Below, piece by piece: positions 16,940 to 25,332 of a DNA stretch of 64,000 nucleotides. Each line of letters starts with the position of its first letter. Position 1 is the first letter of the stretch. The position numbers were made by a program, and so were the translations under genes. Origin of the DNA: CAYWXV01 sp964462535 (GTDB taxonomy: Bacteria; Bacteroidota; Ignavibacteria; OLB7). Under the pieces are notes generated by a model, which was not told the origin of the DNA, searched no databases, and saw only the letters and a list, made by a program, of their open reading frames with translations. The DNA is taken from the NCBI GenBank assembly GCA_964462535.1, contig CAYWXV010000001.1, forward strand, positions 124,001 through 188,000, written 5' to 3'.

Positions 16940-17851
16940 ATGATGATGAAATCGCTCTTGATTGCTTCTCTGGTTTTCCTGTCATGGCTCACGTTGCCGG
17001 CCCTGGTAGCGGCACAGACGGGACCGAAGGTTCTCGTCGTAAGTGCGCACCCGGATGACGAAACCAGTTACGCCGCAACCATCTACAAGATCACGCACGA
17101 CCTGGGTGGAATTGTGGACGAGGCCGTCATAACGAACGGCGAGGCAGGATTCAAGTACTCGACGCTGGCGGAGTCCATCTACGGAGCGGAACTCACTGAC
17201 GAACGGGTCGGGCGCAGCCTTCTCCCGACCATTCGCAAGAAGGAACTCATGTCCGGGGGGGAGATAATGGGCATTCGCAACTATTACTTCTTCGATCAGG
17301 TCGACAATGCCTATACCCTCAACGTCGATTCCGTACTTACGTATGTATGGGATGTCGACGCCATTCAGCATCGGCTGCGCTCCATCATTACCGACGAGAA
17401 GTACGACTACGTATTCTGTCTCCTACCGGAACCGGGAACGCACGGACACCACAAGGGAGCGACTATTCTGGTCCTCCGTGTTCTTCTGGGACTGCCGTCG
17501 GATCAGCGTCCGATCATCCTTGCCGGATCCACCAGCTCACGGACCGATTCTACCGTGCTTGTATTCACGGGACTCGATGGTTACCCTGAGACCCAAATCT
17601 CTGATGGGAAGCCACGATTCCGTTTCGATCGCACCGTAAAGTTCGGCTTCAAAGATCGACTCGATTATCATGTCATCGTTAACTGGGTGATTGCAGAGCA
17701 CAAGTCTCAGGGGGCAATGCAGCTCTCCATGAATCGGGGTGACTTTGAAAACCTGTGGTGGTTCGATATGAACGATTCGCGCAAGAGTGGCGCGGTCGCT
17801 CAATTGTTCGACCAGCTTGCACGTATTCGATTCAAACCACGCACGTATTGA
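16940..17851 (+). CDS. Exported PIG-L family deacetylase
   Basis: A 303-residue protein with a signal peptide (LLIASLVFLSWLTLPALVAA, cleavage before QT). The mature part opens with VLVVSAHPDDETSYAA, the AHPDDE zinc-binding motif of the PIG-L/LmbE family, followed by VITNGEAG. A later histidine cluster, GTHGHHKGATI, supplies the third zinc ligand. Family members remove N-acetyl groups from amino sugars or related metabolites; the substrate here cannot be predicted. Export to the periplasm is less usual than cytosolic location and hints at a cell-wall or glycan substrate. Three successive ATG codons at 16940-16948 leave the exact start open by one or two residues. Confidence 0.85.
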   Translation: MMMKSLLIASLVFLSWLTLPALVAAQTGPKVLVVSAHPDDETSYAATIYKITHDLGGIVDEAVITNGEAGFKYSTLAESIYGAELTDERVGRSLLPTIRKKELMSGGEIMGIRNYYFFDQVDNAYTLNVDSVLTYVWDVDAIQHRLRSIITDEKYDYVFCLLPEPGTHGHHKGATILVLRVLLGLPSDQRPIILAGSTSSRTDSTVLVFTGLDGYPETQISDGKPRFRFDRTVKFGFKDRLDYHVIVNWVIAEHKSQGAMQLSMNRGDFENLWWFDMNDSRKSGAVAQLFDQLARIRFKPRTY

Positions 17852-17862
17852 GGACGCTCGTC

Positions 17863-20010
17863 ATGACGTACCCCAGGCTCTTCATTTGCCGAATGCTGGT
17901 CCTGACCTTCGGCGTGTTCGGCACGGTCGCGGCTCAGGAAGCCGCGACGATCGAAGGTGTGTGGAAAGGAACCATTGACATACCAGGTTCACCACTTGAG
18001 ATCGAGGCGACCTTTACCGGCCAAACCATTCTGAGCGGCACGATCGATATTCCCGCTCAGCGGGCCAAAGACCTGAAATTGATCAACTGCAGTATCGATG
18101 GCGCGCGCGTACGCTTTACCATCGACGGAATCCCTGGTAGCCCCACGTTTGACGGGACGTTGAACACTGCCGGTGACAGCATTGCTGGTGACTTCAAGCA
18201 AGGGGGAGCGACCTTCCCATTCCTGCTTTCGAGATCGACGGCAGCCGTTCGGAAGGCAGAGCAGGACTCGCTTCTCGCGGCGCTCGAGTGGATGCGCGAG
18301 CGCATCAACAAGGCATTGACCGACTTGAACGTCCCGGGGGCCGCTGTCGCAGTCGTGCGTGACGGGAAGGTGCTGATGGCCGAGGGGTTCGGTGTGAGGA
18401 ATACAGACGATCGGCGCCCCGTCGACGGAGAGACGATGTTCATGATTGGTTCGTCGACCAAGGCGTTCACAGCCACCCTCATTGGCACGCTCGTCGACGA
18501 AGGAAAGCTGAAGTGGGACGGAATCGTCTCGGAGTACCTGCCCGACTTCAGGCTGCAAGACGACTATGCTACCCGCCACCTGTCTGTTGAGGATCTGCTG
18601 TCCCACGTATCCGGACTCCCCCGACACGATCTGGTCTGGTACTCGTCGTCGCGTTCGCGCGGCGAGATTCTGAAGACGCTCCGGTACCTCCAGCCGTCGG
18701 CCGAGTTGCACGAACGGTGGCAGTATCAGAACCTGATGTTTATGTCCGCCGGTCTCCTGGCCCAGCAGGTCGAAGGGAGAACCTGGGAGGAATTGCTGCG
18801 AGCCAGAATCTTCAAACCGCTTCGCATGGACTCAACAACAACGAGTCTCACCGAGCTGACGAGCTCCTCGAATCTGGCCGTCGGATACAGAACGCGCGAT
18901 GAGAAGGGGAGTAGCGTAGTGACGGCAATACCGTATCGGAACATCGACGCCATTGGTCCTGCCGGATCGATAAACTCGAACGCGGTGGACATGGCGAAGT
19001 GGCTTCTCTTCAATCTGGGTGACGGAAGAGTCGACGATTCCATCGTCGTCGTACAGAGATCGACCCTGGATCGAATTCACCGACCGCGTGTCGTGATCAG
19101 CGGACGATCGTCCAAGGAGACGGAGTCGATTTTCAATCTCTATGCGCTTGGATGGATGGCCAGCGCTTATCGAGGGGAGCTCCTGGTGGAACATGGAGGG
19201 AACATCGACGGGTTCTCCGCGCTGGTGAGCTTCCTACCTGACCGAAATATCGGGGTCGTTGCGTTGACAAACATGAATGGCAGCCCCCTCCCAACTGTGA
19301 TATCGCGCACGGTAATCGACAAGCTGCTTGGCGCACCCGAAAAGGACTGGATCGGTCCCGCGGTCAAACAGGCCAGCGAATTGAGCGCCATAATGGACGA
19401 ACGGAGCGGGCGTGGAGCGCAGGCGATTCGGACGGAGGGAACTCACCCCTCCCATCAGCTTGAGGCATATGCCGGCACGTACATGAATCCTGCCTACGGT
19501 ATCGTTGAGGTGACCGTGGCTGACAAAGGGCTCCACCTTAGGAGTACCACCCACGAAGCCCTGACGGCGACGCTTCAACATTTCCACTACGACTACTTCG
19601 CGTCCGTGTCTCAGGAGGAGGACGTTGAAGGTATGATTGTCGAGTTCCGCACCGGGAAAAGTGGAGGCGTCGAGGCTCTGCTCGCGCCATTGGAACCGCA
19701 GGTGGACCCAATTCAATTCGACCGGGTTGCGCCGGCCGCGATGTTGACACGCGAGGGTCTGGCCAGGTACGAGGGTGAGTACGAACTTGCCGGGATTGTG
19801 ATTACCATGCGGGTCGAAGGAACGACGTTGATGATGGTGGTTCCAGGCCAGCCCCCGTACCGGCTGGAACCACGTCTTGACGACGAGTTTGCCATTGCAG
19901 ATGAAAAGGCATATCGCGTGAAGTTCATTATCACGAAGGGGAAGTCCGTTGCCGCCGTCCTTGTTCAGCCGGACGGAGTTTATCGAGCTATTAGAAAGGA
20001 GGAGCGGTAA
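17863..20010 (+). CDS. Exported serine hydrolase, class C beta-lactamase/penicillin-binding family
   Basis: A 715-residue protein in three parts. Residues 1-25 form a signal peptide ending VAAQ. Residues 30-120 form a beta domain beginning GVWKGTIDI, as often precedes these hydrolases. Residues 140-510 carry the beta-lactamase-like fold, with the catalytic S197-S-T-K200 in IGSSTKAF, the YQN of the second motif near residue 287, and a HGGNIDGF in place of KTG. The last 170 residues hold two DUF3471-like repeats starting near EAYAGTY and ARYEGEYEL. Such enzymes act on peptides or esters in the periplasm more often than on beta-lactams. The ATG at 17863 starts 11 bp after the PIG-L stop; the earlier open frame is a shadow. 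Confidence 0.85.
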   Translation: MTYPRLFICRMLVLTFGVFGTVAAQEAATIEGVWKGTIDIPGSPLEIEATFTGQTILSGTIDIPAQRAKDLKLINCSIDGARVRFTIDGIPGSPTFDGTLNTAGDSIAGDFKQGGATFPFLLSRSTAAVRKAEQDSLLAALEWMRERINKALTDLNVPGAAVAVVRDGKVLMAEGFGVRNTDDRRPVDGETMFMIGSSTKAFTATLIGTLVDEGKLKWDGIVSEYLPDFRLQDDYATRHLSVEDLLSHVSGLPRHDLVWYSSSRSRGEILKTLRYLQPSAELHERWQYQNLMFMSAGLLAQQVEGRTWEELLRARIFKPLRMDSTTTSLTELTSSSNLAVGYRTRDEKGSSVVTAIPYRNIDAIGPAGSINSNAVDMAKWLLFNLGDGRVDDSIVVVQRSTLDRIHRPRVVISGRSSKETESIFNLYALGWMASAYRGELLVEHGGNIDGFSALVSFLPDRNIGVVALTNMNGSPLPTVISRTVIDKLLGAPEKDWIGPAVKQASELSAIMDERSGRGAQAIRTEGTHPSHQLEAYAGTYMNPAYGIVEVTVADKGLHLRSTTHEALTATLQHFHYDYFASVSQEEDVEGMIVEFRTGKSGGVEALLAPLEPQVDPIQFDRVAPAAMLTREGLARYEGEYELAGIVITMRVEGTTLMMVVPGQPPYRLEPRLDDEFAIADEKAYRVKFIITKGKSVAAVLVQPDGVYRAIRKEER

Positions 20011-20726
20011 TGAGCGGGCGGGCAACCGAACGATCATTGCAGAAGCAGCGATTCGAGGCAACTCGGTTTCCCGATGAAGTCTATACCGGGCTGATAGGAC
20101 TCCTCAATCGGTCGGGTGGGGAACCGGTTGGAGGGACCTGTATTCACCTGATGTCAGGGTATGGTCATCTGAGCGCTAAGCTAGCCAGGGCCTGGAACTG
20201 CCGGATTGTGGCGATCGAGCCTGACGATAGAATTCGCTCTGAGGCGGCGCGACGGAATGCATACTCGAGTCTCATTTACATGAAGGCCGACGAGACGCGC
20301 CTTCCCCTTCAGGATCACGAGGCGGCGGCCCTGATTGCCATGCAAGCGTCCGTTCGAGTTTCGAACATTGAGCGACTGGTTGAAGAGATGATGCGAACGC
20401 TCTCCCCTGGCTCGTGGGGCTTCTTCATGGAAAGCGGTGGGCTGTTCGGTGCAGGCATGAATCACCCCGGTGGACGAACCGTCTCGCCAACCTTGTCAAG
20501 CATTTTTCTTGATCGACTGGCGGACTCGTTTTCCAAACGAAAAGCGATTGGTATGCAGCGCATGACCTGGACAGTCCCCATGCCGGCGAACGGTGCTGCC
20601 CATGCGCAACAATTGGACTCTATGGTAGCGGCAGGGCTGGTGCCGGAGGGGTATCGGTTGGAGGCGAGGGTAGAGGGAGGCGATGTTATCGAACAGTCTG
20701 ATATCCTCCGCGTAGCCATCGGGTAG
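20010..20726 (+). CDS. Methyltransferase-like protein with an unusually strong Shine-Dalgarno
   Basis: A 238-residue protein with an apparent Rossmann-type SAM-binding core: IHLMSGYGHLSAKLA is a divergent motif I, IVAIEPDDRIRSEAARRN provides the acidic residue after strand 2, and MKADETRLPLQD resembles motif III. The later part (AAGLVPEGYRLEAR) fits a class I methyltransferase end. Motif I has HLMSGYG instead of the usual D-x-GxGxG, so activity is not certain. The start shares one base with the previous stop (TAATG) and is preceded by AAAGGAGGAG, a near-perfect ribosome-binding site that is rare in this window. The substrate is unknown. Confidence 0.6.
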   Translation: MSGRATERSLQKQRFEATRFPDEVYTGLIGLLNRSGGEPVGGTCIHLMSGYGHLSAKLARAWNCRIVAIEPDDRIRSEAARRNAYSSLIYMKADETRLPLQDHEAAALIAMQASVRVSNIERLVEEMMRTLSPGSWGFFMESGGLFGAGMNHPGGRTVSPTLSSIFLDRLADSFSKRKAIGMQRMTWTVPMPANGAAHAQQLDSMVAAGLVPEGYRLEARVEGGDVIEQSDILRVAIG

Positions 20727-20758
20727 CTTCGTGCGCCGCGCCGACGAAAACCCGTGTG

Positions 20759-20766
20759 TATATTCG
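20759..20766 (+). promoter_or_regulatory. -7 element of the second OmpA/PD40 gene
   Basis: TATATTCG followed by C, identical over nine bases to the elements at 25321, 49491 and 55876. It lies 80 bp upstream of the GTG at 20847 and inside the longer open frame that begins at 20754, which argues for the downstream start. No convincing -33 TTG is visible. Confidence 0.5.
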
Positions 20767-20846
20767 CCCGCCTACTGCCAGACTCTCCTGTGGCGGCATC
20801 CCTCTCGGGAGCGGAGTCTGCACAACCTATCACCATAGACTGCGCC

Positions 20847-22415
20847 GTGCAGCTTCGTCTTCGGTCAGCCATCTCCCTGCTGGCTGTGATAGTGCTTGTA
20901 TACCCCTCCTCGCTGAGCCTTCGGGCGCAGTCGACCAACACACCCGCATCCATCGGGAAGGGGAGGGTTGCTCTAGGCCCCACCATCAACACGTCCTACC
21001 ACGAAGTCGCTCCAATTATCACCCCCGACGGACGAACGCTCTTCTTTCATCGGTTCTTTCACCCCGCAAACGTCGGTGGCGTTGACGGAGGAGAAGACGT
21101 CTGGGTGTCCGTGCTCAATGCCGACCTCATGTGGGGCGAGCCCTGTAATGTTGGTCCCCCGCTCAACACGATGGGGAACAACTTCGTCACGTCCGTCTCC
21201 CCGGACGGCAAGACGCTCTACCTTGGGAACGTCTACAACCAGGATGGGACTCTAGCGGGGGGACTATCCCGTTCGAGGAGGGATGGCGATTCATGGTCGT
21301 TCCCCGAGCCGGTCCGCATCACCGGCTTCCGCAACTTCGCGACTCGGAGCTTCTTCTCGATCTCTGCGGATGGCAAGACGATGATTCTGGAGATCGACAA
21401 TGCCGAGTCGTTCGGCATGGACGACCTGTATGTCAGCTTCGCCGGTCCAGACGGCATCTGGTCCCGCCCCGTTAACCTTGGCCCCGTAATCAATACGCCC
21501 GGACGAGAGATCACCCCATACCTGGCTCCGGACGGTAGGACGCTCTACTTCTCGTCCGACGGGCGCCCGGGACTCGGCGATCAGGACATATACGTCTCGA
21601 GGCGTCTTGACGAATCGTGGCTGTCGTGGAGTCCGCCCGTGAACCTCGGACCGCTGATCAATACGTCGGGCTGGGACGCGTACTTCACGATTCCCGCCGG
21701 GGGAACGGTCGCGTACATGGTCAACTACACGGGAGAGGCGACCAACAGCGACATTGTTCGCGTCCTCGTCCCCCCCGAGTTCCGCCCCGATCCCACGGTC
21801 GTTGTTTCAGGTGCGTGCGTGGATGCCGTCAGTGGTGAACGTCTGGTGGCACGAGTGGTTGTGCGATCAAGTGATACGCTCCGCGATATGTCATATGCCG
21901 TTACCGATCACTTCGATCCTGAATTTACCGTCGTCCTTGGTGCGGGTGCGACGTACCTGGTTCATGCAGAGCGAGAGGGCTACCTCCCGATCGACTCGTA
22001 CGTCGATCTGGTTGACAGCACCGGGAGTGGGGACCTCCGCGTAGAGTTAAGGTTGGTCCCACTTGTTGCGGGTACGACGTTCTCGCTTGGCCGGCTCTAT
22101 TTTGATTTTGGGAGAGCGGAGATCCACCAGGAGGCATATCCGGAGCTTCGGCGGCTGGCCGAGGCGATGGCCACACGGCCCACAATGACGATTGAAATCC
22201 GCGGACACACTGACAGCGTTGGCGTCGACGATTCGAATTACCTCTTATCGGTGGATCGGGCTGCAAACGTTGCTGCGTATCTAATCTCGATCGGAGTCGA
22301 TCCTTCACGACTCAGTGTGGTAGGCCTTGGCAGGACGCGCCCCGTGGCCGACAATCGAACCCGCTTCAAGCGCCAACTGAACCGTCGCGTGGAGTTTACG
22401 ATCGTGACGGAGTAG
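20847..22415 (+). CDS. OmpA-family protein with PD40 beta-propeller, second copy
   Basis: A 522-residue exported paralogue of the protein at 3014-4555, with the same domain order. A signal peptide (AISLLAVIVLVYPSSLSLRA) is followed by propeller blades (APIITPDGRTLFFHR, TSVSPDGKTLYLG, PYLAPDGRTLYFSSDGRPG). A regulatory-like domain follows (VSGACVDAVSGERLVARVVV), then an OmpA C-domain (LYFDFGRAEI, IEIRGHTDSVGVDDSNYLLS, LGRTRPVADN). It should sit in the outer membrane or periplasm and bind peptidoglycan. GTG 20847 gives a clean signal peptide; the frame upstream to 20754 contains the promoter. The next gene encodes a T9SS cargo, which makes a secretion-linked role worth considering. Confidence 0.83.
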   Translation: MQLRLRSAISLLAVIVLVYPSSLSLRAQSTNTPASIGKGRVALGPTINTSYHEVAPIITPDGRTLFFHRFFHPANVGGVDGGEDVWVSVLNADLMWGEPCNVGPPLNTMGNNFVTSVSPDGKTLYLGNVYNQDGTLAGGLSRSRRDGDSWSFPEPVRITGFRNFATRSFFSISADGKTMILEIDNAESFGMDDLYVSFAGPDGIWSRPVNLGPVINTPGREITPYLAPDGRTLYFSSDGRPGLGDQDIYVSRRLDESWLSWSPPVNLGPLINTSGWDAYFTIPAGGTVAYMVNYTGEATNSDIVRVLVPPEFRPDPTVVVSGACVDAVSGERLVARVVVRSSDTLRDMSYAVTDHFDPEFTVVLGAGATYLVHAEREGYLPIDSYVDLVDSTGSGDLRVELRLVPLVAGTTFSLGRLYFDFGRAEIHQEAYPELRRLAEAMATRPTMTIEIRGHTDSVGVDDSNYLLSVDRAANVAAYLISIGVDPSRLSVVGLGRTRPVADNRTRFKRQLNRRVEFTIVTE

Positions 22416-22504
22416 TCGGAACGAATCGCACGGTCGAATTGCTGGTCCGTTGTACCTTGCCATCCCTCTCCGGGTCTTCCCCTCCTCACGAACGTTCTTG
22501 CGTC

Positions 22505-25300
22505 ATGCACCTCCGCGATCATCATTTCGCCTTCCTTGTCAGTCTCCTGTTCTGTGGTCTGACTGTTCTGGTGGCAGCGTCAATAGTTGATCATCACGCC
22601 ACTTCGTCGGAGGCCAATGAAGAGGGAGGGCGTGCGGAATGGGAAGTCAAACGACTCCGTGACCCCGCGACTGGGACAATCCCAGCCGGCATACGTCAAC
22701 GGGAACTGGCATTTGCCGCTACACTACCATCGAGTTCAGAACGACTATTTGCGCGTGGTGGGGGCTCAGCAATCGACTGGATGCAACGTGGTCCCTTCAA
22801 CATCGGCGGACGCACGCGCGCCTTTGGCCTGGACATTCGTGGAGAGGACACCGTGCTTGCGGGTGGAGTCTCGGGTGGTATGTGGCGATCGACTGACAGG
22901 GGGATGTCGTGGTCGATGACAACGCTCCCCAACCAGCTTCCGGCGGTCAGTAGTCTGGCTCAGGATACAAGGCTTGGGCATGAGGACACGTGGTACGCGG
23001 GCACCGGAGAATTGACTGGAGCCTCGCAGAGTGCCGATGGGGCTTATTACCTGGGGGACGGTGTATTCAAGTCAACCGACAACGGACGGAGCTGGGCCCA
23101 AATCCCGTCGACCGTTTCGGGAACGCCTCATTCGTACGACAAGTCAACCGACCTGATTTGGAGTGTCGTCACCGACCCATCCTCTCCAGATACATCGGAG
23201 GTGTATGTCGCGACCGCCGGCGCGATTCTCCGGTCAGTTGACGGTGGGAATACGTGGAGATCCGTCCTTATCAGTTCTCCGTCAGCATACTATTGTGACC
23301 TGGCGATCTCGCAAACGGGCGTAGTCTACGCCACGTTCTCTTGGATCGGCTTCGGGTCCACGGGTGCCGGTCGACGGGGGGTGTACCGCTCTGTTGATGG
23401 GCTGAAGTGGACCTTCATAGGACCATCGTTTCTTCCGGACTCCACGCGACGAATCGTAGCAGCCATAGCACCGTCAAACGAGCGCGTGCTCTATTTCGCC
23501 GCGGAGACGCCGCACGCCGGCAAACTGGGCAGGAACTTTCAGGGAGACTCAGTCTGGGGATCCATCTGGAAGTACACGTACGATTCGGGCGACGGCAGCG
23601 GTACCGGCGGCGGATGGGAAGACCTGTCCGCGAACGTTCCATCATTCGGCGGTTCCTTTGGCGACTTCAATCCACAGTTCTCGTACGACCTCCACATCGC
23701 CGTCGACCCGCGCGACGAGGATGTTGTCGTGCTCGGTGGCACGAATCTCTATCGAACAACGAACGGGTTCCGCGATGCATCCGGTTCGGCGTGGATCGGG
23801 GGATATCGGAACATCCCCTTTACGAATGAGGTCATTGTGCCCCTGTCGTACCCGGAGCACCACTCGGATCAACATCGTGCCCTCTTCTCACGTCGTGACT
23901 CAACGGTTCTGTTTACCGCAAGCGATGGGGGCGTTCACTACACCGGCAATTTTCGTGACGACACCGTTCAATGGCAATCTCTCAATCGGGGCTATTTCAC
24001 AACGCAGTTCTACACGGTTGCGTACGATCGGGATCACGCCGGTCGAATGCTGTTGATGGGGGGGATGCAGGACAACGGCACCTGGTCGACATACGACGTC
24101 GACAATTCGGCTCCCTGGGTGCAGAGAGGATCCGGTGATGGTTCGTATTGCGCGATCGTTGACAGTGGCCGGACGTTGTATGTGTCGAAGCAACAAGGAA
24201 AGACGTATCGTGTGGACCTTGACGAGCAGGGGACAATGTCGTCGTTCGCCCGGATAGATCCAGTCGGCGCCTCGGGATATCAGTTCATCAATCCGTTCGT
24301 TCCCGATCCGCGCCAGCCACATCGCATCTACATGCTTGGCGGAACCCGTGTCTGGCGAAACGACGACGTGATGGCAATACCAAATGGGACGGTTGATTCG
24401 GTATCGACCAATTGGACGTCGCTTGATGGAACAAATGGCGGATCACCACTCTCTGCAATTGCAATCACAACCGACAATCCGGGGGACCGCGTCTGGTATG
24501 CAAACGACAGCGGTCGGGTATATCGCATCGATGGAGCATCCGGTCCCTCCCCCGCTGTTACGAACAAGACCTCGTCATCATTCCCGGCTGGTGGATACGT
24601 CAGTTGTATCGCCGTCGACCCTGACGATGGCGATCGCGCGGTGGTTGTCTTCTCGAACTACAACGTGATGAGCCTGTTCTACACCGAGGACGCCGGGGCG
24701 ACGTGGACCCCCGTTGCGGGTAATCTGGAACAGAATCCAAACGGATCCGGAAATGGCCCGTCGCTCAGGTGGTTTGCCTTTGCTCCGCAGGCCGGTGGAT
24801 CGTACTTCCTGGTTGGTGCAAGCACAGGGCTCTATTCCACGACACGTCTCGATGGCATGAGCACGGTGTGGACACAGGAAGGGGCGGCTACCATTGGAAA
24901 TGTGCCGGTCGATATGATATCGATCGCGTCCGACCGCTACAACGTCGCTATCGGAACGCATGGTCGTGGGGTCTTTACCGGTACTCTCCCCACGCTTGGG
25001 GTGGACGGCTACACGAATCGAACTCGGGCAGGGTCGATGACAATCACACCTAACCCGGCGCGCGGTACAACGGCAGTCGCGTGGGAGTTGGCCGAACGGA
25101 TTCCGGCAGCACGCGTATCCGTGTATGATCTGCTGGGCCGGGCCGTGCTGCGCAAAGAACTTGGGCCGACTGTGGATCGAACGGGGGAGAGGGAGCTTAC
25201 GCTGTTGGATGCGAACGGGAAGCGCCTTGCCGCTGGACTCTATTTCGTGCGTATGGAGTGGGCAACAGGGTCAATGACACGTGAGTTGAGAATCGAGTAA
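22505..25300 (+). CDS. Large secreted BNR/sortilin-like beta-propeller protein with T9SS sorting domain
   Basis: A 931-residue secreted protein. An N-terminal hydrophobic segment (FLVSLLFCGLTVLVAASIV) is the signal sequence. A long beta-propeller region follows with repeated Asp-box/BNR turns such as STDRGMSWS, STDNGRSWAQ, SVDGGNTWRS and TEDAGATWTPV, as in sortilin-like and glycosyl-hydrolase-like proteins. The last 85 or so residues form a type IX secretion sorting domain, with ITPNPARGTTAVAWEL, VSVYDLLGRAVLRK and LAAGLYFVRME before the final strand. Such domains direct export across the outer membrane and often surface attachment. Catalytic residues of a sialidase were not identified, so binding or adhesion is as likely as hydrolysis. 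ATG 22505 was chosen because upstream codons do not improve the signal. Confidence 0.85.
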   Translation: MHLRDHHFAFLVSLLFCGLTVLVAASIVDHHATSSEANEEGGRAEWEVKRLRDPATGTIPAGIRQRELAFAATLPSSSERLFARGGGSAIDWMQRGPFNIGGRTRAFGLDIRGEDTVLAGGVSGGMWRSTDRGMSWSMTTLPNQLPAVSSLAQDTRLGHEDTWYAGTGELTGASQSADGAYYLGDGVFKSTDNGRSWAQIPSTVSGTPHSYDKSTDLIWSVVTDPSSPDTSEVYVATAGAILRSVDGGNTWRSVLISSPSAYYCDLAISQTGVVYATFSWIGFGSTGAGRRGVYRSVDGLKWTFIGPSFLPDSTRRIVAAIAPSNERVLYFAAETPHAGKLGRNFQGDSVWGSIWKYTYDSGDGSGTGGGWEDLSANVPSFGGSFGDFNPQFSYDLHIAVDPRDEDVVVLGGTNLYRTTNGFRDASGSAWIGGYRNIPFTNEVIVPLSYPEHHSDQHRALFSRRDSTVLFTASDGGVHYTGNFRDDTVQWQSLNRGYFTTQFYTVAYDRDHAGRMLLMGGMQDNGTWSTYDVDNSAPWVQRGSGDGSYCAIVDSGRTLYVSKQQGKTYRVDLDEQGTMSSFARIDPVGASGYQFINPFVPDPRQPHRIYMLGGTRVWRNDDVMAIPNGTVDSVSTNWTSLDGTNGGSPLSAIAITTDNPGDRVWYANDSGRVYRIDGASGPSPAVTNKTSSSFPAGGYVSCIAVDPDDGDRAVVVFSNYNVMSLFYTEDAGATWTPVAGNLEQNPNGSGNGPSLRWFAFAPQAGGSYFLVGASTGLYSTTRLDGMSTVWTQEGAATIGNVPVDMISIASDRYNVAIGTHGRGVFTGTLPTLGVDGYTNRTRAGSMTITPNPARGTTAVAWELAERIPAARVSVYDLLGRAVLRKELGPTVDRTGERELTLLDANGKRLAAGLYFVRMEWATGSMTRELRIE

Positions 25301-25320
25301 TAGATGCTCATTCCTGGGAG

Positions 25321-25328
25321 TATATTCG
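25321..25328 (+). promoter_or_regulatory. -7 element immediately upstream of the ligand-gated channel gene (possible leaderless mRNA)
   Basis: TATATTCG followed by CGCC and then the ATG at 25333. In Bacteroidota promoters transcription starts roughly five bases beyond this element, which would place the first transcribed base at or next to the start codon. No -33 TTG was found at the expected spacing. Confidence 0.45.
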
Positions 25329-25332
25329 CGCC

